Source: Candidatus Borrarchaeum yapensis
GTDB taxonomy: Archaea; Asgardarchaeota; Sifarchaeia; Borrarchaeales; Borrarchaeaceae
Direction: 5' to 3'
Assembly (NCBI GenBank): GCA_016840515.1
Contig: JAEOSF010000030.1
Span: 1-43,662, forward strand
Length of the DNA: 43,662 nt
A program made the position numbers and the translations under genes. The notes under the pieces were generated by a model, which did not search any database, was not told where the DNA came from, and was given only the letters and a program-made list of their open reading frames with translations. Shown here piece after piece: positions 26,258 through 34,363 of the stretch. Positions within the stretch are counted from its first letter, which is position 1, and the number at the start of each line of letters is the position of its first letter.

Positions 26258-26713
26258 TTACAGGCTTTCGTTAATTGTCTTCTTCAATTCAATTCCCTTT
26301 TGTTTTGTGAATTCTCCTTCAGAACGCCAGAGAATTTGTCCATCTTTATTTAGCAGGAAGATTTGAATTATTTCTAAGCCCTCTATGTTAAGTTTTGGCA
26401 GAAATTCGTCCCTGTTTGTATATATGGTTATCGTTCTTTCACGTGCACTCTTATCTGGAATGCCTGCCCGCATAGCTTCATCAACCGCCATTTGAAAATA
26501 TTTATCACGGGCTTGAAGAGTTGGTATTTCGTAAAATCGTAACTCGGGCTTTTTCTGGAAGAGATCCATCAGGAAAAACACCCATTGATCCACGAGCTCC
26601 TGTTGTTCTCTCAGGAAGGGCATTATAACAACATTTAGTTTTCCATCAAGATCTTGCGGCAATTTGTATTTACGACCTTCAAGATTTGATCCTTCAATTT
26701 TCGGGAAATCCAT
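26258..26713 (-). CDS. Cys-free thioredoxin-fold-like protein, copy 1
   Basis: The 151 residues begin FPKIEGSNLEGRKYKLPQDLDGKLNVVIMPFLREQQELVDQW. This looks like the start of an AhpC/ATP10-type thioredoxin fold (strand, loop, strand, then helix). There is no cysteine anywhere, so it cannot be a redox-active peroxiredoxin. The C-terminal part contains PDKSARERTITIYT and KDGQILWRSEGE. It is a tandem paralogue of the next gene upstream (26746-27201), 32 bases away. The start ATG follows GAGATGAG. I give no function; a structural or assembly role is possible. Confidence 0.65.
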   Translation of the reverse strand: MDFPKIEGSNLEGRKYKLPQDLDGKLNVVIMPFLREQQELVDQWVFFLMDLFQKKPELRFYEIPTLQARDKYFQMAVDEAMRAGIPDKSARERTITIYTNRDEFLPKLNIEGLEIIQIFLLNKDGQILWRSEGEFTKQKGIELKKTINESL

Positions 26714-26745
26714 AATCTCATCTCAAAATTTTAAAACTGGAGTAT

Positions 26746-27201
26746 TCATAGGTTCTTATTAATGGCTCTCTCTAATTCGATTCCCTTCTGTTTTGTAGAT
26801 TCTCCTTTAGAACGCCAGAGAATTTGTCCATCTTTTTTTATTAAAAAGATGTAAATAGTATCTTCGTTTGGAATGCCAAGTATTTGACGAAATTTTTTCT
26901 TTTTTGTATATATGGTTATTGTTCTTTCACGTGCACTCTTATCTGGGATACCTGAGCGCATTCCTGAATTTACAATAAATCTAAGAAATGGGATACCACT
27001 GCGAATTGTTGGTAGTTCATAAAATGCTAAACTTGGTGTTTTTTGAACAAGTGCTTCCAAAAATGGTATCCATGTTTCTACTAATAATTGTTGTTGCCTT
27101 TGAAAAGCAATAATCACAACATTAAGTGTTCCTTCAAGATCCTGTGGTAATAAGACCTTCTTCCCCTCTAGAGTCGATGTTTCAATGATTGGAAAACTCA
27201 C
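26746..27201 (-). CDS. Cys-free thioredoxin-fold-like protein, copy 2
   Basis: A 151-residue paralogue of the preceding entry, equally free of cysteine and of identical length. The start is GTG behind AGGTGAT. The N-terminal halves of the two copies have drifted (FYELPTIRSGIPFLRF here against FYEIPTLQARDKYFQM), whereas the stretch PDKSARERTITIYT is identical and its DNA is almost unchanged. It lies 69 bases downstream of fumarase on the same strand, so it may be read with the sdhAB-fumarase operon. Confidence 0.65.
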   Translation of the reverse strand: MSFPIIETSTLEGKKVLLPQDLEGTLNVVIIAFQRQQQLLVETWIPFLEALVQKTPSLAFYELPTIRSGIPFLRFIVNSGMRSGIPDKSARERTITIYTKKKKFRQILGIPNEDTIYIFLIKKDGQILWRSKGESTKQKGIELERAINKNL

Positions 27202-27270
27202 TTTATATCACCTTCAAGCCTGGTTCAAAGGTTTCATTGCGAATCAATTCTCAATGTGGGAAAAGTTGAA

Positions 27271-28662
27271 TTAGACCATTTTTTTAGGATCAAGTATCTC
27301 GTCTAAGTCTCCCTCAATTTCCAATCCTTTTTCTAGGATAACTTCTTTGATAGTCTTTCCTGTTTTATAAGCTATTTGTGCGATTTCAGACGCTTTGTCA
27401 TAGCCTATCTGCGCAATTAAATTTGTAATGATCATTAAGATTCTCTCTAACTGTGTCTTTATTTGTGCTGTGTTCGCTTTCAACCCTTCTAAGCAGTTTA
27501 TCACAAAAGAATCGATAGCTCCTGCAAGAATTCGAATTGATTCAAGAAGATTCACTATCATCAGAGGTTTAGCAACATTCAGATCAAGAATACTATCGTA
27601 TCCTTCCGCATAAGAAATAGCGGTATCGTTTCCGATGACCTGTATACAGACTTGTATCAACGCTTCAGATTGAGTTGGATTGATTTTTCCAGGCATGATT
27701 GAGGAACCGGGTTCATTAGCAGGGAGTATTAATTCGCTTAATCCTGCACGAGGGCCACTCCCCATCAAGCGAATATCATTCGCCATTTTTAGGAACGAAA
27801 GGGCTAAAAGCCGTAGCACACCACTGGTTTTCACAATTGCGCTATGTGAAGCTATGCCTTCTGCCTTTACTGGATTTACTGAAAAAGGAAATCCTGAAAT
27901 GGCTTTTAAGTGAGCTGCTGCTAATTCTCCAAAATCCTTATGGGCGCCAATTCCTGTGCCTAGTGCAGTGCCTCCAATTGGGAGGCTGTATAATTCTTCA
28001 CAAGCATCGTTTAAGCGCATCTGATTGACATTAAGTTGGCGAAGGTAGACTGAAAATTCAGTAGACAAAGGGATGGGCACGGCATCCTGAAGATGTGTTC
28101 TACCAACCTTGACTATGCCTTCAAATTCCTCGATTTTCCGTTTTAGACTTTTTCTTAAGTTATCTATTGCAGGGAATAATTTTGCGTGAAGTAAATCCAA
28201 AGTAGAAAGATGCATACCTGTTGGAACAACATCATTCGAAGATTGACCTTTGTTTACGTGATCATTCGGGTGAACTGGAAACTTTTTTCCCAATTCATGC
28301 CCTAGAATTTCATTCGCTCTGTTCGCTAAGACTTCATTTGCGTTCATGTTAATTTGAGTTCCTGAGCCTGTTTGGTAGACATCGATTGGAAAATGATCCA
28401 AATGCTTTTCTTCAACAAGAATCTCATTAATCACTTGAAGAAGTACATCGCCCTTTTCTTTGTCAATTTCGCCTAGCTCAAGATTTGCTCGTAAACAGGC
28501 TTTTTTCACCTTTACTAGAGCTAAAATAAAAGACTTTGGAAATGTCTTTCCGCTTATTTGAAAATTAAGGATTGCCCTTTGAGTGTTAACTCCCCAGTAA
28601 GCATTTATAGGAACTTCTACTTCTCCCAAGACGTCTTTTTCTTTTCTGGTTTCACCCTTCAT
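27271..28662 (-). CDS. fumC: Class II fumarase (fumarase/aspartase superfamily)
   Basis: Interconverts fumarate and malate in the cytoplasm. Superfamily motifs are all present: TGSGTQINMNANEVLANRA, the HPNDHVN segment, KGQSSNDVVPTGMH, GRTHLQDAVPIPL and the signature GSSIMPGKINPTQ. Its 463 residues are typical. TGSGT and the VHPNDHVNKGQSSND context are closer to FumC than to aspartate ammonia-lyase, but an aspartase activity is not fully excluded. It lies 15 bases after sdhB, forming sdhA-sdhB-fumC, which supports the fumarase reading. Confidence 0.9.
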   Translation of the reverse strand: MKGETRKEKDVLGEVEVPINAYWGVNTQRAILNFQISGKTFPKSFILALVKVKKACLRANLELGEIDKEKGDVLLQVINEILVEEKHLDHFPIDVYQTGSGTQINMNANEVLANRANEILGHELGKKFPVHPNDHVNKGQSSNDVVPTGMHLSTLDLLHAKLFPAIDNLRKSLKRKIEEFEGIVKVGRTHLQDAVPIPLSTEFSVYLRQLNVNQMRLNDACEELYSLPIGGTALGTGIGAHKDFGELAAAHLKAISGFPFSVNPVKAEGIASHSAIVKTSGVLRLLALSFLKMANDIRLMGSGPRAGLSELILPANEPGSSIMPGKINPTQSEALIQVCIQVIGNDTAISYAEGYDSILDLNVAKPLMIVNLLESIRILAGAIDSFVINCLEGLKANTAQIKTQLERILMIITNLIAQIGYDKASEIAQIAYKTGKTIKEVILEKGLEIEGDLDEILDPKKMV

Positions 28663-28677
28663 AATTATCCCAGCTAA

Positions 28678-29436
28678 CTAGAGCATTTTTCGAATCCTTT
28701 GAATAGCGGTTCCTGGTTGAACGCCCTTTGGACAAACGACCGAACAGGCAAATATCTTTTCACAAGCAGGAACACCATCTTCTTTAGCGACTCGTTTAAG
28801 CATCTCATCACGGTGTTCTTTTGATAAACGAGTATCTGCTATAAATCTATCCGCTTTCGCTAATTGTGCAGGGCCTAAATAGTTTTTATTTTTAGCTTCG
28901 ACAGGACAAGTCCAGCATAGGCCGCAGAGGATGCAATAAACAAGATGCTCAATTTCTTTTATTTCATTTGAGGCTTGTTGAGATTCTGGTTGTTCATCTT
29001 TCCAGCCACGTGTGAAGTATGGTTGAATTTCTCGATAAAATCTCCAAAAACGCTCCATATCAACAATAAGATCTCTAATAACTTCCATATTCGGCAAAGG
29101 TTCAACTAGAATTTCATTTTCTGGATCCCAATCCTCAGGTACATCTCCGAATGTTAATTCAGGGACTCGTGAGTGGGTACTAATTCCTTTAACTGTAGAG
29201 ACTTGGGTTTTGCAAGCTAACATCGGAAATTTATTAATTGTCACTCCGCAAGATCCACAAATAGCACCTCTACACGAATAGCGAAAGGCGAAACTAGAAT
29301 CATAATAATCTTGAATATAATATAATGCTTCTAAAACCGTCATACCTGGAATAATGGGAACTGAATATCGTTCATATCTTGAATTTGCTTTTCTTGTCTC
29401 TTGTCGATAAATAATAAAAGTTCTTTCTTTCGCCAT
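28678..29436 (-). CDS. sdhB: Succinate dehydrogenase / fumarate reductase iron-sulfur subunit
   Basis: Electron-transfer subunit with three clusters. [2Fe-2S]: CRGAICGSCGVTINKFPMLAC (about 53-75). [4Fe-4S]: CILCGLCWTCPVEAK. [3Fe-4S] region: CEKIFACSVVCPKGVQPGTAI near the C-terminus. Its 252 residues are normal for SdhB. It lacks the HdrD/CCG extension of thiol:fumarate reductase TfrB, so heterodisulfide coupling is not indicated. It overlaps sdhA through TAATG. No sdhC/sdhD-like membrane anchor gene is on either side, so the acceptor or donor is open. Confidence 0.92.
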   Translation of the reverse strand: MAKERTFIIYRQETRKANSRYERYSVPIIPGMTVLEALYYIQDYYDSSFAFRYSCRGAICGSCGVTINKFPMLACKTQVSTVKGISTHSRVPELTFGDVPEDWDPENEILVEPLPNMEVIRDLIVDMERFWRFYREIQPYFTRGWKDEQPESQQASNEIKEIEHLVYCILCGLCWTCPVEAKNKNYLGPAQLAKADRFIADTRLSKEHRDEMLKRVAKEDGVPACEKIFACSVVCPKGVQPGTAIQRIRKML

Positions 29437-31157
29437 TAATAAACACGCTCCCTAACTTCAAATATACCTAGTTTAACAGGCTTAGTTTCTAATTTTAATC
29501 CGCCATCAGCTGAACGATAGACAAGAGAGTGACATAAGAAGTCTTCATCAATTCGCTTTGGATAATCCGTTCTATAATGCCCTCCTCTGCTCTCACGCCT
29601 CCAAAGTGCACCATAAGTAGTTACTTCGGCAATATCAAGCATATTACGCAATTCTAATGTGTGTTGTAAACCATAATTGAACTTTTTATCAGTTGTTGAA
29701 ACATGAACATTCAAGAAATCTTTTTGCAACTGCCTTAATGTGTTTATTGCTTTTTTCAATCCCTCTTCCGTCCTAAAGACACCTACGAGTTCGTTCATAG
29801 TCTTCCCCATCGCGTCCTTAATTTCGATTGGCTTTTTCCCATTATTTTTCTCCCATTGGTCAAATAATTGCTCAGTTTTTTGCAATGTCAATTCTTCTGC
29901 CTTTTTTACATCTGTTGTGGAAAGGGTCTTTTCTACGCCTTTATTTAAGAGTTGTTTCGAAACATATCTTCCAAATACTACCGTTTCCAGTAGTGAATTG
30001 CCGCCCAATCTGTTTGCTCCATGTACGGAGATACATGAGGCCTCTCCAATAGCATATAATCCTGGCAATGGGGTTTCACCAAAGTCTCCCCTATACTTCG
30101 AGGCTATTCCTCCCATGCTATAGTGTTGACCAGGCTGGACGGGGATTGGTTCATCAATCGGGTCGATTCCGGCAAAGAACATCGAAATTTCCCTTATTCC
30201 AGGTAACCGTTCTTTAATTCTTTTAGCACCAAGATGTGTTAAATCGAGATGGACATATTCATTTTCAAATGCACGTCCTTCTAGTTTTTCTGTGTCAATT
30301 GCTCTTGCTACAATGTCGCGAGGTGCTAACTCCATAGCTTTAGCAGCATATTTCTTCATAAACCGCTCGCCTTCTGTATTAAATAAGAAACCGCCTTCTC
30401 CTCTCGCCCCTTCTGTGATTAAAATATTAGTTCCATAAAGCGTTGTTGGATGGAATTGCACGAACTCACAATCTTGCATTGGAACACCTGCCCGAAACGC
30501 GATTCCTAAACCATCGCCTGTATTTATGAGCGCGTTTGTCGACTTCTTGTAAACCCTCCCATATCCGCCAGTTGCAAGAATGACAGTCTCTAATTCAGAC
30601 CTGAATATAACAAGTTCTCCCGAGTTTAGATCCAAAGTGATTAGCCCTGCAACTCTATCTCCAACAGTAATAAGGTCGATGACGTAGTACTCATCAAAAA
30701 ATTTCACCCCTCGTCGAGTGGCTTGCTCATAAAGGGTATGTAACAATGCATGACCAGTGCGATCTCCTGCATAACAAGTTCTTGGAAATCCAGCGCCACC
30801 AAACGGTCGTTGTGCAATAAGACCTGATTCTAAACGCGAAAAAGGAGCCCCCATGCTCTCTAATTCGATTACTACTTTAGGTGCTTCCTCGCAAAGTAGC
30901 ATAGCCGCATCTTGATCTGCTATATAGTCCGATCCATAAACAGTATCATATGCATGTCTTTTCGGCGTGTCTTCTTTACCTGCTTCAGTATTTTTTAAAG
31001 CAGCGTTGATTCCTCCTTGAGCTGCACCTGAATGACTTCTCACTGGATACACTTTGCTAATAACTGCGACATTCCATTCTTCGGAGAGTCCTAATCCCGC
31101 TCTTAGACCGCTCAACCCTGACCCTACAACTAACGCGTCAAACTCTTCTCTTCTCAA
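29436..31157 (-). CDS. sdhA: Succinate dehydrogenase / fumarate reductase flavoprotein subunit
   Basis: Catalytic FAD subunit interconverting succinate and fumarate. [18 protein letters not shown] is the dinucleotide-binding fold. [14 protein letters not shown] contains the histidine that usually carries the covalent [26 protein letters not shown] and [14 protein letters not shown] hold active-site residues, and [27 protein letters not shown] is the C-terminal domain. The length is 573 residues. The start is TTG behind GGGGTTAG, and the TATA string at 31191-31203 lies at the usual distance. First gene of sdhA-sdhB-fumC. Confidence 0.94.
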   Translation of the reverse strand: MRREEFDALVVGSGLSGLRAGLGLSEEWNVAVISKVYPVRSHSGAAQGGINAALKNTEAGKEDTPKRHAYDTVYGSDYIADQDAAMLLCEEAPKVVIELESMGAPFSRLESGLIAQRPFGGAGFPRTCYAGDRTGHALLHTLYEQATRRGVKFFDEYYVIDLITVGDRVAGLITLDLNSGELVIFRSELETVILATGGYGRVYKKSTNALINTGDGLGIAFRAGVPMQDCEFVQFHPTTLYGTNILITEGARGEGGFLFNTEGERFMKKYAAKAMELAPRDIVARAIDTEKLEGRAFENEYVHLDLTHLGAKRIKERLPGIREISMFFAGIDPIDEPIPVQPGQHYSMGGIASKYRGDFGETPLPGLYAIGEASCISVHGANRLGGNSLLETVVFGRYVSKQLLNKGVEKTLSTTDVKKAEELTLQKTEQLFDQWEKNNGKKPIEIKDAMGKTMNELVGVFRTEEGLKKAINTLRQLQKDFLNVHVSTTDKKFNYGLQHTLELRNMLDIAEVTTYGALWRRESRGGHYRTDYPKRIDEDFLCHSLVYRSADGGLKLETKPVKLGIFEVRERVY

Positions 31158-31190
31158 CGACTAACCCCCTAAATGAAAAACAATTATAGA

Positions 31191-31203
31191 TTTTTATAAA
31201 AGA
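31191..31203 (-). promoter_or_regulatory. TATA box of the sdhAB-fumC operon
   Basis: On the minus strand the string is TCTTTTATAAAAA, centred about 40 bases before the TTG start of sdhA. This is consistent with a short leader. Confidence 0.45.
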
Positions 31204-31231
31204 TCGATTTTTTACAGGTTAATTTAGAATG

Positions 31232-31735
31232 TTAAATTTCTTCAGGATATGCTATTCTCCTTAGAAACTTATCGAAATTGAAATGTAGTACTTCAAAGTC
31301 TGGCAAACTTTCTTTAACAAATGCCAAATCTTCCTTCGAGATTACTAGAAACAGAAACACAGGTTTTTTATGTTCATTGATGAGTTGGTTTGCTTTTATT
31401 AGAAAATTAGAAACCGTTCTCTTAACTTCATCGCTTAAATGAGCAACAGAAAATTCATCGATACAATAAATAAGATTTTTGTCTTCCATCGCATCGATTT
31501 CCGCAATTATTGTATCTAAAATCCTTTGTGCATTGTCTGGACGAAATATAATTTCTTCATAGACTAAATCTGGGTATATTTTAGATAATATCTTCTTATA
31601 GAAATCTTCAAGGCTATTTTTAAGCCAATGAGTTCTTCCTGACCCATAATTTCCGCTTAATAAATATATATGAGGATTTCCTTGCTCAAGAGCCTCAAAA
31701 AATGCTGCCTCAAATTTATGAATTTGATATTCCAT
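31232..31735 (-). CDS. Small P-loop (AAA/STAND-like) ATPase-fold protein with Walker A Lys to Arg
   Basis: The 167 residues look like the first two-thirds of an ORC/AAA ATPase domain: IYLLSGNYGSGRTHWLKNSL (Walker A position), a long helix, NLIYCIDEFSVAHLS (Walker B, Asp-Glu kept) and VFLFLVISKEDLAFVKESL (sensor-1 strand). The Walker A lysine is replaced by arginine (GNYGSGRT), which usually weakens or abolishes hydrolysis. There is no C-terminal lid or wHTH domain. It lies just upstream of sdhA on the same strand but has its own spacer. Function unknown. Confidence 0.6.
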   Translation of the reverse strand: MEYQIHKFEAAFFEALEQGNPHIYLLSGNYGSGRTHWLKNSLEDFYKKILSKIYPDLVYEEIIFRPDNAQRILDTIIAEIDAMEDKNLIYCIDEFSVAHLSDEVKRTVSNFLIKANQLINEHKKPVFLFLVISKEDLAFVKESLPDFEVLHFNFDKFLRRIAYPEEI

Positions 31736-31865
31736 AAAACTCCCTCACAAAAACCATTAAACTACATTTATCAAGGTTTCAGTTTAAAACATTTTTTGTA
31801 TAGGAAAATCAGCAAAGAACCCCTATTGTAATAAGGGTGAATTATATGGATCAAGAAAGAATGAA

Positions 31866-32612
31866 CTAACTTTTCGTGTCACTGATTACTGACAATAAAT
31901 CGCTCTGGCTGATATTTCCATTATGTAATGCTGTTGCAATTAAGACGCCTGCGAATCCATTTTCTTCTAAATAATGAATATCGTTAATGCGACGAATCCC
32001 ACCACCCGTAATAACAGAAATATCTACGTTATCAACAATTTCTTTTGCAATAGCAATATTTGGTCCTCTCTCACTCCCTACTTTGGACAAGTCTAATACA
32101 ATACACTCTTTTATACCCAAATCATAGCCATATTCTGCCACTGCTCTTGGATTCAACTCCATAATTTCTTTAGAATTAGCTAGAATTTTGTTATACATTG
32201 TATCGATGCTCAAGATGAGTTTGCTTTGGTTAACTTGGTCTACTATTCTTTTTAATTCGTTAAGTCCAGACAGTGTCTCTGTTGCAATAATAATACGGTC
32301 AATTCTTGTAGATATGAAGTTCAAGATATCATCAATTGAACGTATACCACAGTCGAGCATAAGATTAAGGTGTGTATTTTGCTTTATCTTGAGAATTTCG
32401 TTAAGATTTGAGTAATCGTGATGTGAAATGGCATCAAGATCAGCGATATACAGTTCTTTTAATTGAAGTTTATCTTCAAATGCGTAAGCTACAGTTAAAG
32501 GGTCTGCGGAATGACATAAGACGCTCTGAATTGGTTTATACTTTTTCCGTTCACCCATTTGTCCATGAACCACTATACCCTTCATTAAATCAATTACTGG
32601 AATTATTCGCAT
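31866..32612 (-). CDS. HisA/HisF-like TIM-barrel protein (COG1411 type)
   Basis: Paralogue of the histidine enzyme HisA (ProFAR isomerase) that in methanogens and H4MPT-using methylotrophs is not part of histidine synthesis. It begins IIPVIDLMKGIVVHGQMGERKKYKP, has LYIADLDAISHHDY, LDCGIRSI and the phosphate-binding VITGGGIRRINDI. Its 248 residues are normal. A strong GGAGGG precedes ATG 32612. No other his genes are nearby, and the divergent neighbour is mfnD. I infer, without direct evidence, a link to methanofuran/H4MPT-type cofactor biosynthesis. The reaction is not known to me. Confidence 0.75.
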   Translation of the reverse strand: MRIIPVIDLMKGIVVHGQMGERKKYKPIQSVLCHSADPLTVAYAFEDKLQLKELYIADLDAISHHDYSNLNEILKIKQNTHLNLMLDCGIRSIDDILNFISTRIDRIIIATETLSGLNELKRIVDQVNQSKLILSIDTMYNKILANSKEIMELNPRAVAEYGYDLGIKECIVLDLSKVGSERGPNIAIAKEIVDNVDISVITGGGIRRINDIHYLEENGFAGVLIATALHNGNISQSDLLSVISDTKS

Positions 32613-32726
32613 TTTGTCCCTCCAAAAGATAAGTCTGGCAAATTGATTAAATTTGGAGCAAACTCTAGTCTAAATACTTATGGATTGCGTAGCTAAAATC
32701 TTGTTTGATTTTTGTTGACAAAAAAT

Positions 32727-32754
32727 TTTAAATAAGTGCGTTACGTTACTCACC
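32727..32754. promoter_or_regulatory. TATA-like string next to a third GCGTWAYRTTACYC site
   Basis: TTTAAATAA at 32727-32735 can serve as a TATA box in either direction. GCGTTACGTTACTCACC (32738-32754) matches the fmdE-side sequence GCGTTATATTACTCACC (19404-19420) at 15 of 17 positions and the mvhD site over its core. Here the site is only four bases from the TATA string, so if functional it would act differently from the other two. Confidence 0.4.
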
Positions 32755-32796
32755 CAGATAAGCAGTCTCGATGAAAAAGTTGTCAGAGGGATAGTC

Positions 32797-32967
32797 TTGG
32801 ATATCGAACACAAGATAGAGGATTGTAGTCTAGAGGAGTTAGATGAAAAAATAGACGAAAAGATCAAAGAAGAGATTAAAGGATTTATTTTTAATGGCAA
32901 GATTGAGATCAAAAAAGGAAATGATAGTTACATTGTAATTATTGGTTATGATCCGATTGAGAAATAA
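32797..32967 (+). CDS. Possible small charged protein (56 residues)
   Basis: A frame starting at TTG 32797, with AGAGGG six bases ahead, encodes 56 residues. The first half is rich in Glu and Lys and helical (CSLEELDEKIDEKIKEEIKG). The second half has a beta-hairpin pattern (FIFNGKIEIKKGNDSYIVIIGYDPIEK). The TATA string at 32727-32735 lies upstream. The frame stays open, without a usual start codon, for another ~25 codons upstream. The compositional pattern is protein-like rather than random, but no family is recognised. It sits between the HisA-like gene and mfnD and points toward mfnD. Confidence 0.4.
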   Translation: MDIEHKIEDCSLEELDEKIDEKIKEEIKGFIFNGKIEIKKGNDSYIVIIGYDPIEK

Positions 32968-33080
32968 ATGAATTGAAAACCTATTTTTTTGAGTGTTAGA
33001 CAACACTTTATTTAACATATCTTCTAGTATTAACAAAATCATCGAAGTTGTCATCACGAGCACAATTTCAGTGATATTTT

Positions 33081-33115
33081 TTGTATATTGGTTTTAATAT
33101 TGTGAAGAAGGTGAC
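33081..33115 (+). promoter_or_regulatory. TATA-like box and ribosome site that fix the mfnD start
   Basis: TTGTATATT (33081-33089) and AAGGTGAC (33108-33115) are placed as in the short-leader promoters of mfnF and the HEAT gene (TATA centre to start 35-39 bases). Measured this way the start should be at about 33119, where the codon is ACG. Confidence 0.45.
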
Positions 33116-33118
33116 TTT

Positions 33119-34357
33119 ACGAACATCCTAGTTGTTGAATATATATCCTCAGGCGGTTTCATTGACACAGATATTCCTAGCATACTTTTTCCAGAAGGAT
33201 TCGGGATGCTTAATTCTGTAACTCGCGATCTTAAGCATTGTGGGCATAATTTGATTGCTCCATTGGATTCCAGAATCATTAATTATCGATCGTTTCTCAA
33301 TGTAGATGAAGTCAAACTAGTTACTACTGAAAGACCTTTAACATACATTATCGAAAGAATATCGAAACCGCTGGATGCTATTTTAGTTATCGCCCCTGAG
33401 TGCTCTCATATTTTGTACAACTTAAGAAAACTTGCTGAACAGCTAGAAATACCTTTATTGGATTCTTCCTCAAGGATAACTAAGATTGCATCAAATAAGG
33501 TTCAAACGGAAGATATACTGAAAAAAAGAGGAATTTCAATACCAGAGACCATAACTTGTGAAATTTCAGATGAATTAGAGTGCATCAAAGAGAAAATGGA
33601 AGAGATCGGCTATCCTCTGATCTTCAAGCCTATTGATGGCGTCGGATGCGGTGGTTTAAGTCTTGTAATGCAAGAAAAACAAATATCGGAAGCAATTCTT
33701 AATATAAAGCAAAATTCGACACTAAATCGATTCATTGTGCAGAAATATATAGAAGGCACGCCTGCAAGCATAAATTGTATTTCTAATGGAAAGTATGCAT
33801 TACCCGTCAGTTTCAATGCACAATTTGTTACGTTTAACTCTTTTGGTGGAAAATCAGAATATGAAGGAGGTTTCACTCCTTTTCACCATGAGTTAGAGGA
33901 GAAGGCAAAGAACGCTATTATGCACTTTCCAGAATATTTTCCTGGTTTATTGGGATATTTCGGTGTAGATTTAATATTTACAGAGAATGAAGTAGTTTTT
34001 ATTGAAATTAATCCACGAATTACGACCTCATACATAGGCGCAAAAGCAGCAATTCGAGAAAACATAATGGACCTTGTGATAAACGCTGTATTTGAAGGAC
34101 AACTCCCAAAAGAGGTTATTTTTGAACAATTTGCTTATTTCAAGAGGATTTCATTAAGCTCAGAAGTTGATTCTTTACTCCCCTTAGAGTTCTTTCGAAA
34201 ATCAGAAATTATAGCCCCGCCTTATTATGATGCAAATGGTCGGAAAGACGCGTCCTTCTTCGCATGTACAACTGGGAGATCTTTAGAGTCATGTAAATCT
34301 CGTTTACTTGCTTTAGAGCATGATATTCACAAAAAGGTAAACGCAAGAAGCGTATAA
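33119..34357 (+). CDS. mfnD: Tyramine-L-glutamate ligase (ATP-grasp), apparent ACG start
   Basis: ATP-grasp ligase joining glutamate to tyramine in methanofuran synthesis. The ATP-grasp core is visible as IGYPLIFKPIDGVGCGGLSLV, RFIVQKYIEGTPASINCIS and VFIEINPRITTSYIGA. The first ATG in frame (33206) would cut off a conserved N-terminus: codons 33122-33205 read NILVVEYISSGGFIDTDI and onward, the normal family beginning. No ATG, GTG or TTG exists between the in-frame TAA at 33095 and that point. The codon at the expected position is ACG (33119), four bases behind AGGTGA and about 35 bases after the TATA string near 33081-33089. It is either a rare ACG start or a one-base change from ATG. The length from there is 412 residues. 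Confidence 0.82.
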   Translation, partial: TNILVVEYISSGGFIDTDIPSILFPEGFGMLNSVTRDLKHCGHNLIAPLDSRIINYRSFLNVDEVKLVTTERPLTYIIERISKPLDAILVIAPECSHILYNLRKLAEQLEIPLLDSSSRITKIASNKVQTEDILKKRGISIPETITCEISDELECIKEKMEEIGYPLIFKPIDGVGCGGLSLVMQEKQISEAILNIKQNSTLNRFIVQKYIEGTPASINCISNGKYALPVSFNAQFVTFNSFGGKSEYEGGFTPFHHELEEKAKNAIMHFPEYFPGLLGYFGVDLIFTENEVVFIEINPRITTSYIGAKAAIRENIMDLVINAVFEGQLPKEVIFEQFAYFKRISLSSEVDSLLPLEFFRKSEIIAPPYYDANGRKDASFFACTTGRSLESCKSRLLALEHDIHKKVNARSV

Positions 34358-34363
34358 GTGATA

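Noticed and set aside
28678..31157. Thiol:fumarate reductase TfrAB
   Set aside because: The iron-sulfur subunit has no HdrD/CCG extension and is of ordinary SdhB length.
33206..34357. mfnD starting at ATG 33206
   Set aside because: That start removes the conserved N-terminal strand and glycine motif of the family, and there is no ribosome site before it comparable to AGGTGA at 33109-33114.
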